Shown here: in pieces, positions 1 through 12,040 of the stretch
How the letters are laid out: each line of letters starts with the position of its first letter
How positions within the stretch are numbered: the stretch's first letter is position 1
NCBI GenBank assembly: GCA_947561395.2
Contig: OX387186.1
Coordinates: 46,457,220-46,521,219, forward strand
Direction: 5' to 3'
DNA from: Buxus sempervirens
Lineage: Eukaryota; Streptophyta; Magnoliopsida; Buxales; Buxaceae
Length of the DNA: 64,000 nt
The notes under the pieces: generated by a model
Database searches by the model: none
Told to the model about the DNA's origin: nothing
Seen by the model: the letters and a program-made list of their open reading frames with translations, nothing else
Program-made: the position numbers and the translations under genes

Positions 1-668
1 AGAGGTTGCGGCAGACACTGCCACCTGTGTGCAACATCTCACTTCCTGTGTTTTTTCATATTTTTTAATGTAAAAAATACAATTTCATATTAAAAAATAG
101 GTCATGAGATTTTGTATGCGGCAGCATCTCACCAAGCTTTAGTGTCTGTCACAGGCTCCTAAAGCAGATGATTTTGCCCCTTGAAAGACGATTTGAGAAT
201 AGGAGAAAGTCTAGACTTTAGAGGAACTTCTTAGAGACCAAAATAATAATAATAATAATGAAAAATGGAGAGTTATTGTTATTATTATTAGTGGGATAGA
301 TAGGTGATGAATCATTCATTTGAGAAGAATGCTAGCCAGAAAAAAGTTATAAAAGAAACAATTGTTACATAAAACAGAGTATATGTACTGCATTTAATAA
401 ATTTTGCGCACATATGCATTTATCTAAATTGTGCTTGGAGTATTGTAGGAATATTTCAAAGAACCATTGAAGGAGAATAAAACAGGTTTGTAGTGTAAAG
501 GAACCATGGACGATCAAAAAGGTTCATTTTTTGCTATGATATTTGTTACGCTGGACAACCACACAGCATAGTATTGATTAAAGTCTAAAATTAATCCCTT
601 ATAGGGTTTACCATTAAGGTTTCGGTTACAGGATAGATCAAATAAATTAACAAAAGAATTCCTAAAAA
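1..668. other. 3' flank of the ankyrin gene, no gene seen
   Basis: This AT-rich sequence lies downstream of the minus-strand ankyrin-PGG gene. I see no ORF with recognisable homology and no RNA gene. The only local structure is the AAT/ATT hairpin listed separately. The transcript's 3' UTR should lie in the right part of this stretch, but I did not find a convincing polyadenylation signal. Confidence 0.6.
241..291. repeat. AAT / ATT inverted microsatellite
   Basis: A run of AAT triplets (242-259) is followed after about 12 bases by a run of ATT triplets (272-290). The two runs are complementary and could fold into an AT hairpin. It is a simple repeat in the 3' flank of the ankyrin gene, with no function implied. 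Confidence 0.75.
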
Positions 669-3600
669 TTACATAGCTTCAATGGCATGGATGTTCTTAT
701 CCATTATATGCTTTTTGACTCGAAGTCGATTGAGACCCAAAAGAAAGCTTGCTTTATATGTTGAGTAAATCACCTCGGCAAAGAGAGGAAATTGTAGAGC
801 AGCAAAAAAGATGATTGGAACACAAGCTAAAGCATAAACCGGCTTTTCAACCTCTGCAAATAGATCGTCACCAAGGACAATAAAGAAGGTGGCAGAAAAG
901 GCTACGATCATTGTCACAATGGAGATGAAGAGCGTTAGAAGGCCAAGTATCAATCTTATGGGTAATGAGATTAGGAAATCTATTTCTGCATAGCGCGAAG
1001 TGAGAATGGATAGAAATGTTAAAATTGAAGTGACAGACGAGAATAGCGACACTGCATCAGATATGGCAAAAACCATGAAAGACTTGGCTTTTAAGAAATG
1101 AGGAGTCCCATCGACATCCTTGTTACCACCTGGGACAGTGAAGGCTGCAGCAAACATTACCGTTGCAATAAGTGTTGCAGCAAGTATGCAAGAGTTTGCA
1201 GTAGCCTTCATCCATTCTTCACCTTGCCTCTTTAGTAATCTGTGCTCCTTTGTGAATAAAACTCGAGGTGATTTCTCATTGCCATTTTCCATCTCTCTAT
1301 ATATAGGTATCACAATGCGTTCCACTTCCTACAGATTCAGGAAAAAAAAGTTGTTAATAGCTAATAGAGTGGAAAAGTGTGAAATCATAGTAATTTGGGA
1401 AGAAAATTGTTTGAAAACTAATTCAAAACATTGGCAAACCTTAGTTAGTGTATATATAAAACAAATCTGTTGTTTAGGAGAGACAGTCACCTTGAACCAA
1501 ATGAGTTCCTCTTGCATTTGTAATGCTGCCCCTGAAATCTTGCTAAGGTGGCTTTTTGGTGCCAACATCCCGGCTAAGTGCAACAAGTTGTTTTGATCTT
1601 TGTCTTTGTAAATGGCTATCAGATCTTTAATTGCACCAATCCTATATATAAGATTAAAGATCTGTCTCTGACGACAAGCAACTGCAACGTGAAACATGCT
1701 TCGTCCTTTGGAATCAAATGTGCATACTAGATCAGGATAAGATTTGATTAGAAAAGTTACAAACTCAACATTCCCGAATTCCGTGGCAAGAAATAGTAAT
1801 GATACAAGTTCTGGAAATATTCGATGATAATCTTCATGAAATTTTTTCCAAAGAAGGTTGAATAGTAGCTTCGGCGCCTTCCAGTGTGTTAACTTATATC
1901 TGCAATTACCTGGGGTAGAGAACAAAAACTAAATGATCTTACAATTAAGTGAAATGTCTAAGATAGACATATCTGTTAAGTCAGTGGCAAAAACGACTAA
2001 TTAAAAAAAAAAGAAAAAAAGAAATGGCCTGGCCCATACCGGATATGGATGGGACCCAGGGGTATTAAAAAAACTATAAGAAGGGGTTCCCCCCTCCACC
2101 TCTATGTAAGTCGAAAATTAGGAGTATTTCTTCTTCTTCATTTTGAGAGAAGGCTTTCTTGCTGAAAGCCTTCCATTTGTGGGTTTTCGAAAAGGAGATC
2201 CAAGTTATAAAATTTTTTATCTTCATCTAGTAAAAGTGGTCAGCGGTACTCGAGGACGTAGGTACTTACTGAGCCTCGTTAAATTCTGGTGTTATTTTAT
2301 TTAGCTTTCTGTATTTACATTCTACCCTAGCATTCCTGCTTTGGTATTTCTTTCTCAAGTTATTTATTCCAATAGCATTAGTTCTTATTTGTAAACCTAG
2401 TATAGTGATGCGGGAGATATGTTGTGTTGCTAAGTGCTAGTCTAAGAAAGTTCTGTCAAAAGGGCTATAATCGCCTAAGGAGACTGAGTCATAAGCGGGA
2501 TCATTTGTGACTCCTCCAGTTTCTTGTGAGCTTTCCTGGTGCATTTTGCTTACACAACTCCTCACTTTACTATACGTGGTATTTGGTTAGGGGTTTTTTA
2601 CCTAACAATTGGTATCAGAGCCAAGTTCTGCCATAGGCTTTTGTTACATTTCCGCTTTGTTGGAATATAGTTGTTCTACTTGAGAAAGGGCAGAATCATC
2701 AACTTCCTCATTGGGAAAGCAAGAATAAGTAGTTTCTTCATTGGCAAAACCAGTGATGATTAATGCAAAATTTGATGTGGAGAAATTTAACGGTACTGGG
2801 AATTTTGGCATGAGGTGTTGGATGTTCTTTTCTAGCAAAAGTTAGATGTGGCCCTTGAAGAGAAGAAACCAGAATCTATAGATGATAAAGAATAGGTGAA
2901 GATAAATCACTTGGCATGTGGTACCATTCGTTTGTAACTCACCAAAGAACAGAAGTATCCGTTCATGAGAGAGATGTCTACGTACAAGTTGTGAAAGAAG
3001 TTGGAGGATAAATTCTTGAACAAGAATAGTCAGAATCGAGTATATATGAAGAAGAAGTTATTCCACCTTCAGTATGTACCAGGTACCAAGGTTTACAATT
3101 TCGGCGGCACGCCGCGGCATGTCGCCGAAATTTCGGTACAGGGACCCCCGGGGATGCGTTTCGCCGGGGGAAATCGTTCTGGGTGCATCGCCAGCAACTC
3201 ACCGAAATTTCGACGATTTGTCACCGGCACGGACCGGCACGAGCGGCGTGCCGAGCGGCACGGACCGGCACGAACAAAACAGAAAAAAAAATCAGTTTTT
3301 ATACATGAAACGGAGCGGCGTGCCGACGAAATTTCCACCGGCACGAAAAAAAACCCGATTTTTTGCCTTTTTAATTTTCCACCGTTTCGGCGGCATGCCG
3401 ACGAAATTTCGTTTTGGCCAATGGGCGGCACACCCACCGGCACCGAAACGTAAAACCTTGCCAGGTACCACTATCAATGACCACATTACTGCTTTCAATA
3501 AGTTAGTCACAGATTTGATAAATTTGGATAAAAAATTTGTGGATGAGGATTTAGCTATGATGTTAGCCTCCCTTCCTGAGGAATATGATCATTTGATCAT

Positions 3601-6600
3601 GACTTTGTTAAATGGAAAGGAAAAGATATCTTTTGATGAAGTCTGTACCGCTTTGTATAGCAATGAAATTAGAAAGAAAGATCAAAGCGAAAACAGACAT
3701 ATAGCAACAGAGACTTGCACAGTAAGGGGTTGTGCTCAAAGCTATAACCCAGGGAGAAGAAGAAAATATCATTCAAGAGGGAGACCATATAAAGGTGTAT
3801 AGGCCTTTTGTCATGAAAAAGGGTATTTGAATAAAGATTGTCCGAAGTTGTAGAAAAGGGACAAAGGCAAAAATGTGTTAGATGTTTGTGTAGCTGAAAG
3901 TGTAGAGGATGAGTTCGAATATGCACTAGTTGGACTCCCGTCGATATCACATATAGATGAATGGCTTATGGATTCAGGATGTACATACCACATGTGTGAA
4001 AAGAAGGAGTGGTTTTTCAAATTCGAAGAGCTGAACTGTGGAGTTGTTTTTTTGGGTGACGATACCCATGTAAAATAACTGGAATTGGCTCAATAAGATT
4101 GAAGAATCACAATGGAACAACTAGTATTTTGACAGATATACGGTACGTTCCAAATATGAAGAATAATTTCTTCTCTTTGGGAACCTTGAAATCTAAAGGC
4201 TTCCGTATGACAATTCGAGATGGAATTCTGAAAGTTGTTTCCAGCACACTCGTGATCATGAAAGGTATTAGGAGAAACAACTTGTACTATTATTAGGGCA
4301 GTACAGTTGTTGGAGCAGTAGCTATAGTTTTGAAAGAGGAAGAAGCACTAGCAACTAGGTTGTGGCATATGCAATTAGGACACACAGGTGAGAAAGCTTT
4401 GCAAAATCTTATGAAGCAAGGCCTGTTGAAAGGTTCACAGACTTGCAAGTTGGATTTCTATGAATACTGTGTTTTGGGAAAGCAAACAAGAGTGAAATTT
4501 GGCACCGCAATCCATAATAGTCAAGGTATTTTGGACTACGTTCACTTTGATGTGTGTGGACCTACCAAAACAGCTTATTTAGGAGGTATGCACTACTTTG
4601 TTACATTTGTTGATAACTTTTTCAGAAGAGTTTGGGTGTATGTTATGAAACATAAGGATGAAGTGTTGGGAATTTTTCTTAAGTGGAAAAAGATGATTGA
4701 AACGAAACTGGCAGAAAGATCAAATGGCTTTGTACAAATAAAAGCGATGAATACTGTAGTAACCCGTTTTTTAAAATTTGAAAAGATTAAGGAATCATGC
4801 GACACTTTACGATCAGAGATACAGCACAACAGAATGGGGTGGTAGAGTGCATGAATCGAACTTTGCTGGAGAAAGTTCAATGTATGTTGTCCAATGCTGC
4901 ATTGGACAAGCAATTTTGGGCTGAGACAATTGTATATGCAAGCCATCTTATTAATCGTTTACCATCAGCTGAAATTGAGGGTAAAACACCCATGGAGGTA
5001 TGGACTGGAAAACCAGCTAAGGATTATGATTCTTTACATATATTTGGTTCCACTATCTATTATCATGTGAAGGAATCAAAGTTGGATCCAAGAGCCAAGA
5101 AGACACTATTGATGGGGATCAACTCGGGATTAAAGGGATACCGTCTTTGGTGTCCAAATTTGAAGAAAAGAATTTTTAGTAGGGATGTAACCTTTGATGA
5201 GTTTGCCATGATGAAAAAGGTAACATCAAAAGACACGCAGCAAGTACAGAGTGCTTCACAGTAGGTGGAGCATACCACGCAGCAGGTGGAGCTTGAAACA
5301 ACAAAATTTGATCCAGATTATGTTAAGACAAAAGAGGACACTCCAATAGCAAAGGAGGAAACTAGTGAAGAGGAAGGTTAGACCCAAGAACTTCCACAGC
5401 AACAAGAATCAATTGTAGTTAGTAGGCCAAGACGAGAGATTCATAGACCTGCTTGATTTAATGATATGGTGGCCTATGCACTTCCAATTGAGGGCGATGA
5501 TATTCCTTCCACCTTAAGAGAAGCAACCAGAAGTTTAGAAAGTGATCAGTGGAAGAAAGCCATGGATGAGTAAATGCAGTCCCTTTAGAAGAATGAGACT
5601 TGATAGCTAGCTCAATTACCAAAGGAGAAGAAGGCAATTGGGTGCAAGTGGGTATATGCAAAGAAAGAATGATTTCCTCAAAAGAATGATGTCCGCTTCA
5701 AGGCAAGATTAGTGGGAAAAGGTTACACTCAGAAGGAATTGATTATAATGAGGTATTTTCTCCAGTTGTTAAACATTCTTCCATTCGAATTCTGTTAGCC
5801 TTAGTAGCGCAATTTGATATGGAACTTGTTCAACTTGATGTGAAAACGATGTTCTTATACGGTGATTTGCAAGAGGAAATCTATATGGCTCAGCCAGAGG
5901 GATTCAAGGTTGTTGATAAAGAAAATTGGGTTTGTTAGTTGAAAAAATCACTGTATGGATTGAATCAATCCTCAAGACAGTGGTATAAGCAATTTGATTA
6001 ATTTATGATCAAGCAGAAATACACAAGAAGTAAGTTCGACTTTTGTGTATACTTTCACAAGCTACAAGATGGATCTTTCATCTTTTTACTCTTGTATGTT
6101 GACGATATGCTGATAGCCTCAAAGAATCACTAGGAAATTGAAAGATTAAAATATCAACTGAATCAGGAATTTGAAATGAAAGATTTAGGAGAAGCCAAGA
6201 AGATTCTTGGCATGGATATTAGCAGAGACAGAAGACATGGCAAGCTTTGCTTAACACAAAAGCAATATTTGAAGAAGGTACTACAATGTTTTGGTATGAC
6301 TGAGGAAGCAAAACCTGTAAGTACCCCACTTGCTCCTCATTTCAAGCTTAGTGCTTCCTTATCTCCAAGTACTAATACAGAATGAGAGTAAATGTTGAAA
6401 CTTTCGTATTCTAATGCAGTTGGTAGCTTGATGTATGCAATAGTGTGTGTGCAAGCCTGACATTTCACAAGCAATTGGAGTTGTGAGCAGGTATATGCAT
6501 AACCCTGGCAAGGGATATTGGCAAGCTGTGAAATGGATTCTACGGTATATTCTGAACATCTTAGATGTTGGTTTAATATTTAAAAAGGATGATACACTTG

Positions 6601-9600
6601 GTCTTTATGGATATGTTGATTCCAATGATGCCGATGATTTGGATAAGTGTCGTTCAACTATTGGATATGTATTTACTCTTACTTGAGCACCAATAAGTTG
6701 GAAGTTGACTTTATAGTCTTCAATTGCTTTATCTACTACAGAAGCAGAGTACATGGTAGTTACAGAGGCTATAAAGGAAGCTATTTGGTTGTAGGGGTTA
6801 CTTGGAGACTTGGGCATTGTTTAGAAGCACATTAATGTATACTGTGAGAGTCAGAGTGCTATCTGTTTAGCCAAGAACCAAGTTTACCATGCACGAACAA
6901 AGCACATCGACGTTCAGTTTCATTTTGTGCAGGAGATAATTGAAGAGGAGGGAATATTGCTTCAAAAGATTGAGACTGCTGAGAATCCTGCAAATATGAT
7001 GACCAGAGTGGTAATAGGAGTCAAGTTCAATCACTATTTGGACTTGAAAAATATTCGGCGAAATTAAACACCTTTGGGTGTACATGCTTATGGGCGCATA
7101 TGAAAGCACTGCTGAAATTGATATCTCTTGATAGAGGGAACAAGGAAGAGAAGAATTAGTATGGTTTTTTTTCCCAAGGTGGAGATTTGTTAAATTGGTG
7201 GCAAAACTGACTAATAAATAAAAAGAAAAAAAAGAAAGAAATGTCCCATATCGGTTATGGATGGGACCCACGGTTATGGATGGGACCCAAGGGTATTAAA
7301 AAAAACTATAAAAAGAGGTTCCCTCCTCCACCTCTATGTAAATCGAAAATTAGGAGTATTTCTTCTTCTTCATTTTGAGAGAAGGCCTCCTTGCTGAAAA
7401 CCTTCCATTTTTGGGTTTCCGAAAAGGAGATCCAAGTTGCAAAATTTTTTATCTTCATCTAGTGAAAGTGACCAGCAATGCTCGAGGATGTAAGTACTTA
7501 CCAAATCTCGTTAAATTCTGGTGTTCTTTTATTTTGCTTTTTGTATTTGCATTATACCCTAAAATTCCTGTTTTTGTATTTATTTCTCAAGTTATTTATT
7601 CCAATAGCATTAGTTCTTATTTGTAAACCTAGTATAATGGTGTGAGAGATATGCTGTATTGCTAAATGCATGTCTAGCAATGTTCTGTCAAAATGGCTAT
7701 AATCGCCTAAGGAGGCTAGGTCTTAACCGGGAGTGTTTGGAGCTTTCCTGGTGTATTTTGCATCCACAACTCCTCACTTCTAAAAACTATTTCAAAAACA
7801 ATTTATATATAGTATATAATATATATATTAAAAACATTTTTACAAAATCACCGGCTGGTATTCTAAGTCCAACTTTAATATGAATTAACTGGATATACTA
7901 TCTTATTTAAAGATTGGTGGTTCTATTATTTAGTATTTACATAAATTCATTTGTCACACACACAATCCGACAAGTCCATATATTTAGTCATCTTAGAACT
8001 ATCAATTGTTTGACATGGTTAAAGTTATGTGCATAATAAACGAATAAACATAACCTATTAGGTCTAGGGATAAACAAGTCAATCATGATTGAAACACCTT
8101 TTCACTTCAGTTAATATTCTAAAAGGTGTCCTATATATGATCATATCCAATGCATATACTCTTACATTACTCCCACTTATTTGCTTAAGTTCTATACCTT
8201 GATGATGGAGTTATCACCCATTTTATAGCGGCACAATAAGTGTAGGCACACACGAAATAATATGGTCTAGAATTTTATGGGTTTACAAGGAATTGAAAAA
8301 TCATTACTCCCTGCTTCTGGTTCATAAACCATTAGCATGATTTTACTATAATGTTGCCCAAAATTAAATTTCCATTTGAAATCTCATGTCACATTAAATA
8401 CCCATGATAACATATATACATATGTGAAATAAAAGAAGAGAATAAAATAATAATTTAATTGGTTTTAGGGGGTATAAATGATACCACCGACTGGGATGGG
8501 GTTGGGGTGTTTGGCCCCCTCTTGACATAGGCATCTGTTGAATGCTTTTCTTCTAGTCCACCAGCTGTGATTTTGTTTGGGGTTTGGGCCCCATTATTGA
8601 AATGGGCCATGCAACCGTGAATTTCATGGATTGTACCATGGAGCGCACTAGATGAGTCCTGCTCGCATCCGTCTGTTTCACGATGGTACCACCGAGTGGT
8701 ACCAGAGGAAACAGTCAGGGTATAGTGTAACTGTTGCTTTTGTGACCGTATTATATCTTAATTCACCCTGATGAATGCACTTAGGCCCCGATTGGTTCAA
8801 TGAATTGGAATTGGAATTAAGAATTATAATTCCAATTCTAATTCATCAAGAATTGGAATTGGGTAGAATTGAAATTTGGAATTACAATTCCATGAAGAAT
8901 TGATTTAAAATCTAATTCCACTGATTGGATGAACTTATGAAGAATTGATTTGTATCATTCCCATGTTAATAATAACATAAATGACTGATTATCATGACAT
9001 TTAATTCCAATAATCCATTCTCTGCAACCAAAACCAAAACAACACTACTGGGTTTTAATAATATTTTTATCTTAATCAGGTCCTCCATATAAGACCAGAC
9101 GATTATGATCAACTCGATAGGTCAAAGCAAGTGGAAACAGAAGAGAGAGAAATATAGAAGACAAAGAGAGAGGAAACAAAAGAGATAGAGAGACGAGAGA
9201 GAAAGAGGAGAGAAGAAGGGAGAAGATACGTACTAGTCCCTGCACACCAGTGAGGAAGAGGAGAACACGATTTGGTAGCTTCGCAACACTAGCGAGGAAG
9301 AAGAGAATGAGATTTGGTAGTTTCTTTATCGATAGAGCTGGCAAAGGGTCGGTTTGGGTCGGGTTCAGGGTTGGGTCATAATCGGGTTGGGGTTAATTGG
9401 GTCGGGTCCGGGTTAAACTAAATTAAGGCGGGTTGGAAAACCCTCCAACCCGCCAATAAACGGGTTCAACCCACCAACCCGTTTATTATTATTTGTTATT
9501 TTTATTTTTCAAAAAATATGATTAAAATAGGGTTGGGGGTTAATTGGATCGGGTTGTACTGTGTTTGGGTCGGGTTGGGGTTAATTGGGTCGGGCCATGA

Positions 9601-12040
9601 CACTTTTGCCGATTTTTTTTTTTTAAAATTGGGTTAACCTTCGGGTTGCGGGGTCATAATCGGGTTGACCCGATTACTAGCGGGTTGGGAAAACCCCAAC
9701 CCAATTAATATACGGGTCAACCCAAACCCGTTTAACTCATGTCGGGTCAGGTCGCATTTTGCTAGCTCTATTTGTCGGGCATATATCGTGCTTCTAATTC
9801 TCTACCTTGTATCCCCAATTCTTCTCAATTTAGTAGGGAATTAGGTAACTTAAAAAATAGCCTATAAGCTAATTCTATGGAATTTGGCCTTAATTCCAAT
9901 TCCAAATTCCAAATATTTAACCAATCAAAAGAATTGGAATTGGGAACATTCTTACCCTAATTCCAACCCCTGATTCCGCGAACCAATCAGGCCCTTAAGG
10001 CTCCAACTGTCATTGAGAATTATGCAGGGGCGGTAAAGAGTATATAAAGGATTTGAACTCTTCAATACCTGTGAGACGATCTAAAAATAAGGAGATGCGT
10101 CTCTGCCTCCAAAATACTTGCTGACTTCCCTCTCGAACTAGCACATGCAATGCCGTCTCGTCCTTCTCGTTTCTAGCTCTCGCCACTGATCCGCGAAGCT
10201 GTACTATTAGTAAGGCCACATCTGAGTACAAAATGAACAATCTAATTGTTAAGGATATGAAAGGTAGCAATGAAAGAATCATTTTTTGATTAATAATAAT
10301 AATGCCAAATTACCATACAATTTGCTCTCAATACTTGCAAAAAGTAACCCAATGTAATCGTTATCTTCTAGAGATTCCAAATCAGTCACACCGACAAGAT
10401 ACCACGCCATGTCCCTGTGCCCTAGCAAAGCAGCGATATAGAGTGGGGTAACTTCTTTGGCACCTCGGATATTTGGTAAATTTGTATTCCTGTCCACCAT
10501 CAACCTTGCGATCTTCACATTTCCTGATGCAACAGCATAAAAAAGGGCTGTGTTTCCCGTGTTATCTTTTATCATTAAGTGCTCGGATTCCATCCGTTCC
10601 AGCAGATCATTGAAAAAGGATTCATTTTGCATTGCAGCCGCTATGTACAGGGGGCAATAACTGTTTCGGTACCTCTGTTTTGCGCCCTCTACCAAATAAC
10701 AATAACGAACAGTGAAATGTGAATCGCACAAGGAGATATATATTAAAAAAAACGAACTTTTGACGAAATGCATGCTAACTGCCAAGGTCCATATGGGCAG
10801 AGGTATTTCTCTGTTGACGGGCCCGGCAAGGGGAAAATTGGGTTTTAGTGGTGATTTTTATAAATAATCCTAATTTAGTCATCAAATTCTTGATAATTCA
10901 GAATTAGTGATACTTTCTGAACATAATTGTGAATCAATGTTCATGAAAGACTCTTCTCTAAAAATACCCTCAACTTGTACAAAAATATGTTTGTTATAAT
11001 GCTTTAACGAAGTTAATAAGTATTTTGAGGTACTTTCGAAAGATCTTATGTGAACCGTAAAATGACTTCCTTTTTGTGTATCAAGATGGCATTCATTCTC
11101 GAGATGAGAAGATTTACTGCATTGCTTTCTGCCATGAGATATAGAGCATCCCACTATCATTGTTGGTTTTTCATAATTATAAATATTTGATATGGGTTCA
11201 CTTATCTATATTAATACAAAGAGGACGAGGGAGATTCGGGCTTGACATTTCATGCCTGAAACGCCCTTCAACTTTTCTCCATTTTACTTATTTATGTATT
11301 ATGCCACATAATAACTAACCAAGATTGTGTTTTAAGCGGCCAAACAAAAATATTTACAAATTAATTAGGGGTTTTGGAATTGGCTCCCTAGTTAAAAGAG
11401 AAAAAAAAAAAAAATTTCATGTGATGCTTCATACGACAACATCTCATGGCTACGACAAAAAGCTTGTGGGTGATGTCATACTTGATGACATGAAGCAATT
11501 ATTGAAATTTTGATATGATTGACTTGTAAAAGCACTTGTAATACTTTTTAGATAGCAAGACTTACCACCCATTGGAGAAGTATAAGGAGAGCTCTCCGTA
11601 GAGGATTGGATCTCCTCACTGGGGTCGAATAGGCTCTCCTTACTCGGACCAGCTTTAGGTTTATTTTCTGGTTCATACTCAACTGCTGTCTCATCCTCTT
11701 CCACAATTTCTTTCGAAGAAACCTTCGCCTTCCCGCGAGATGAATCCGCTTCAAGTTGGATTTGATCAATTGGGTCGATTGTAATGGTAACGCCACTATC
11801 GTCACCTCCATAAGGGGGCACAAACGATTGATGGTGTGAAAATTGTTGAGGAAGAGTACTGTGATAGTCCAGCGCTGGGGTGCTTAGAAATTCAGGATTA
11901 CTCCCAATGTCTTGCAGGGAAGGGACTGTTGCGACGGAAGGAAATCGTTGAGGACCTACTTCTCTTCTAGATCTTCGTCCGGTGACCAGAGGCTCCACAT
12001 ACTCTTCGGGATTGTCCACCATTCCATCCTCCGGATCCAT
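669..12040 (-). CDS. Ankyrin repeat / PGG-domain membrane protein (ACD6/ITN1-like), five exons
   Basis: Exons on the minus strand are 12040-11566, 10688-10314, 10221-10069, 1909-1491 and 1328-669. All junctions use GT..AG and the phases agree (1,1,1,0), giving 2082 nt, or 693 residues plus TAA. Exon 1 is acidic and Ser/Pro/Glu-rich, probably disordered. Exons 2-4 carry ankyrin repeats (for example DNTGNTALFYAVASGNV, EKDETALHVLVREG, LFLATEFGNVEFVTFLI, DQNNLLHLAG). Exon 5 is a PGG domain: SCILAATLIATVMFAAAF then VPGGN near residue 540, and four hydrophobic segments. Plant relatives act at membranes in salicylate-linked defence (ACD6) or salt/ROS response (ITN1); which role applies here is unknown. 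The third intron (1910-10068) is 8159 bp and full of transposons. Exon 2 seems to start one ankyrin repeat later than usual in the family, so a small exon may be missing or lost. The frame is otherwise open and looks functional. Exon 1 is the least certain part. Confidence 0.88.
1974..2607 (+). repeat. Left LTR of the copia element
   Basis: It begins TGTTAA and ends CCTAACA, directly followed by the primer-binding site. It aligns over its length with 7188-7779. A TATA-like ACTATAAGAAG lies near 2075. Confidence 0.85.
2610..2622 (+). promoter_or_regulatory. Copia primer-binding site (initiator tRNA-Met type)
   Basis: TGGTATCAGAGCC lies immediately after the left LTR. It is the standard copia primer site, complementary to the initiator methionine tRNA. 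Confidence 0.85.
2757..7080 (+). mobile_element. Copia coding region remnant (gag, PR, INT, RT, RH)
   Basis: Recognisable pieces in order: gag with the KFDVEKFNGTGNF start and, after the small insertion, a UBN2-like segment (LASLPEEYDHLIMTLLNGK, near 3560); a protease-like DSGCTYHMC near 3972; integrase core text between about 4500 and 5000; reverse transcriptase with YVDDM near 6098; and an RNase H tail between about 6600 and 7080. The whole region is a heavily broken fossil. Confidence 0.85.
3087..3460. mobile_element. Small hAT-like non-autonomous element inside copia gag
   Basis: A 374-bp GC-rich block interrupts the AT-rich gag. Its ends are inverted repeats: CAAGGTTTACAATTTCGG on the left, and CAAGGTTTTACGTTTCGG when the right end is read on the other strand. 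It is flanked by the perfect 8-bp duplication CCAGGTAC (3079-3086 and 3461-3468), the size typical of hAT transposons. The interior is built from repeated CGAAATTTC and GGCACG-type motifs and has no transposase. Confidence 0.8.
7188..7779 (+). repeat. Right LTR of the copia element
   Basis: It begins TGTTAAATTGG after a purine-rich tract (AAGGTGGAGATT, about 7176-7187) and matches the left LTR up to CTCCTCACTT. The last part of the left LTR has no counterpart here. Confidence 0.85.
7780..8783. other. Intron 3 sequence, nothing recognised
   Basis: This AT-rich intron DNA lies between the copia element and the Harbinger-type MITE. It includes a short GC-richer patch at about 8470-8720 with a GGTACCACC..GTGGTACC inverted motif near 8690. 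I see no coding homology. Confidence 0.5.
8784..9994. mobile_element. PIF/Harbinger-type MITE (Tourist-like)
   Basis: Its ends are inverted: GGCCCCGATTGGTTC on the left and GGGCCTGATTGGTTC when the right end is read on the opposite strand. They are flanked by a TTA duplication (8781-8783, 9995-9997), the 3-bp target of PIF/Harbinger. The arms are rich in GGAATTGGAATT-type repeats. The net length without the nested hAT element is about 0.77 kb. No transposase is seen. It lies in intron 3 of the ankyrin gene about 70 bp from exon 3. Confidence 0.8.
9333..9770. mobile_element. hAT-type MITE nested in the Harbinger-type MITE
   Basis: The inverted ends TAGAGCTGGCAAA and TAGAGCTAGCAAA flank a 438-bp interior made of GGGTCGGGTT / AACCCGACCC-type repeats. 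The flanking 8-mers TTTATCGA (9325-9332) and TTTGTCGG (9771-9778) match at 6 of 8 sites, which fits an old hAT target duplication. It is non-coding. Confidence 0.75.

Larger units (their letters stand above)
1974..7779 (+). mobile_element. Ty1/copia LTR retrotransposon, Tork (Tnt1-94-like) lineage, degraded
   Basis: This fossil element lies in intron 3 of the ankyrin gene, antisense to it. Its parts in order are left LTR, primer-binding site, gag, protease, integrase, reverse transcriptase, RNase H, polypurine tract and right LTR. The gag-pro-int-RT-RH order and motifs place it in Ty1/copia, and the gag and protease text resembles Tork/Tnt1-94 elements. The two LTRs differ at roughly one site in eight to ten by eye, so the insertion is old, perhaps several million years (inference). 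It is broken, with well over ten breaks. The 3' LTR is shorter than the 5' LTR and I see no target duplication. A small hAT-like element sits inside gag. Confidence 0.9.

Noticed and set aside
1120-1596. 158-codon plus-strand ORF
   Set aside because: It is the shadow of exons 4 and 5 of the ankyrin gene on the opposite strand.
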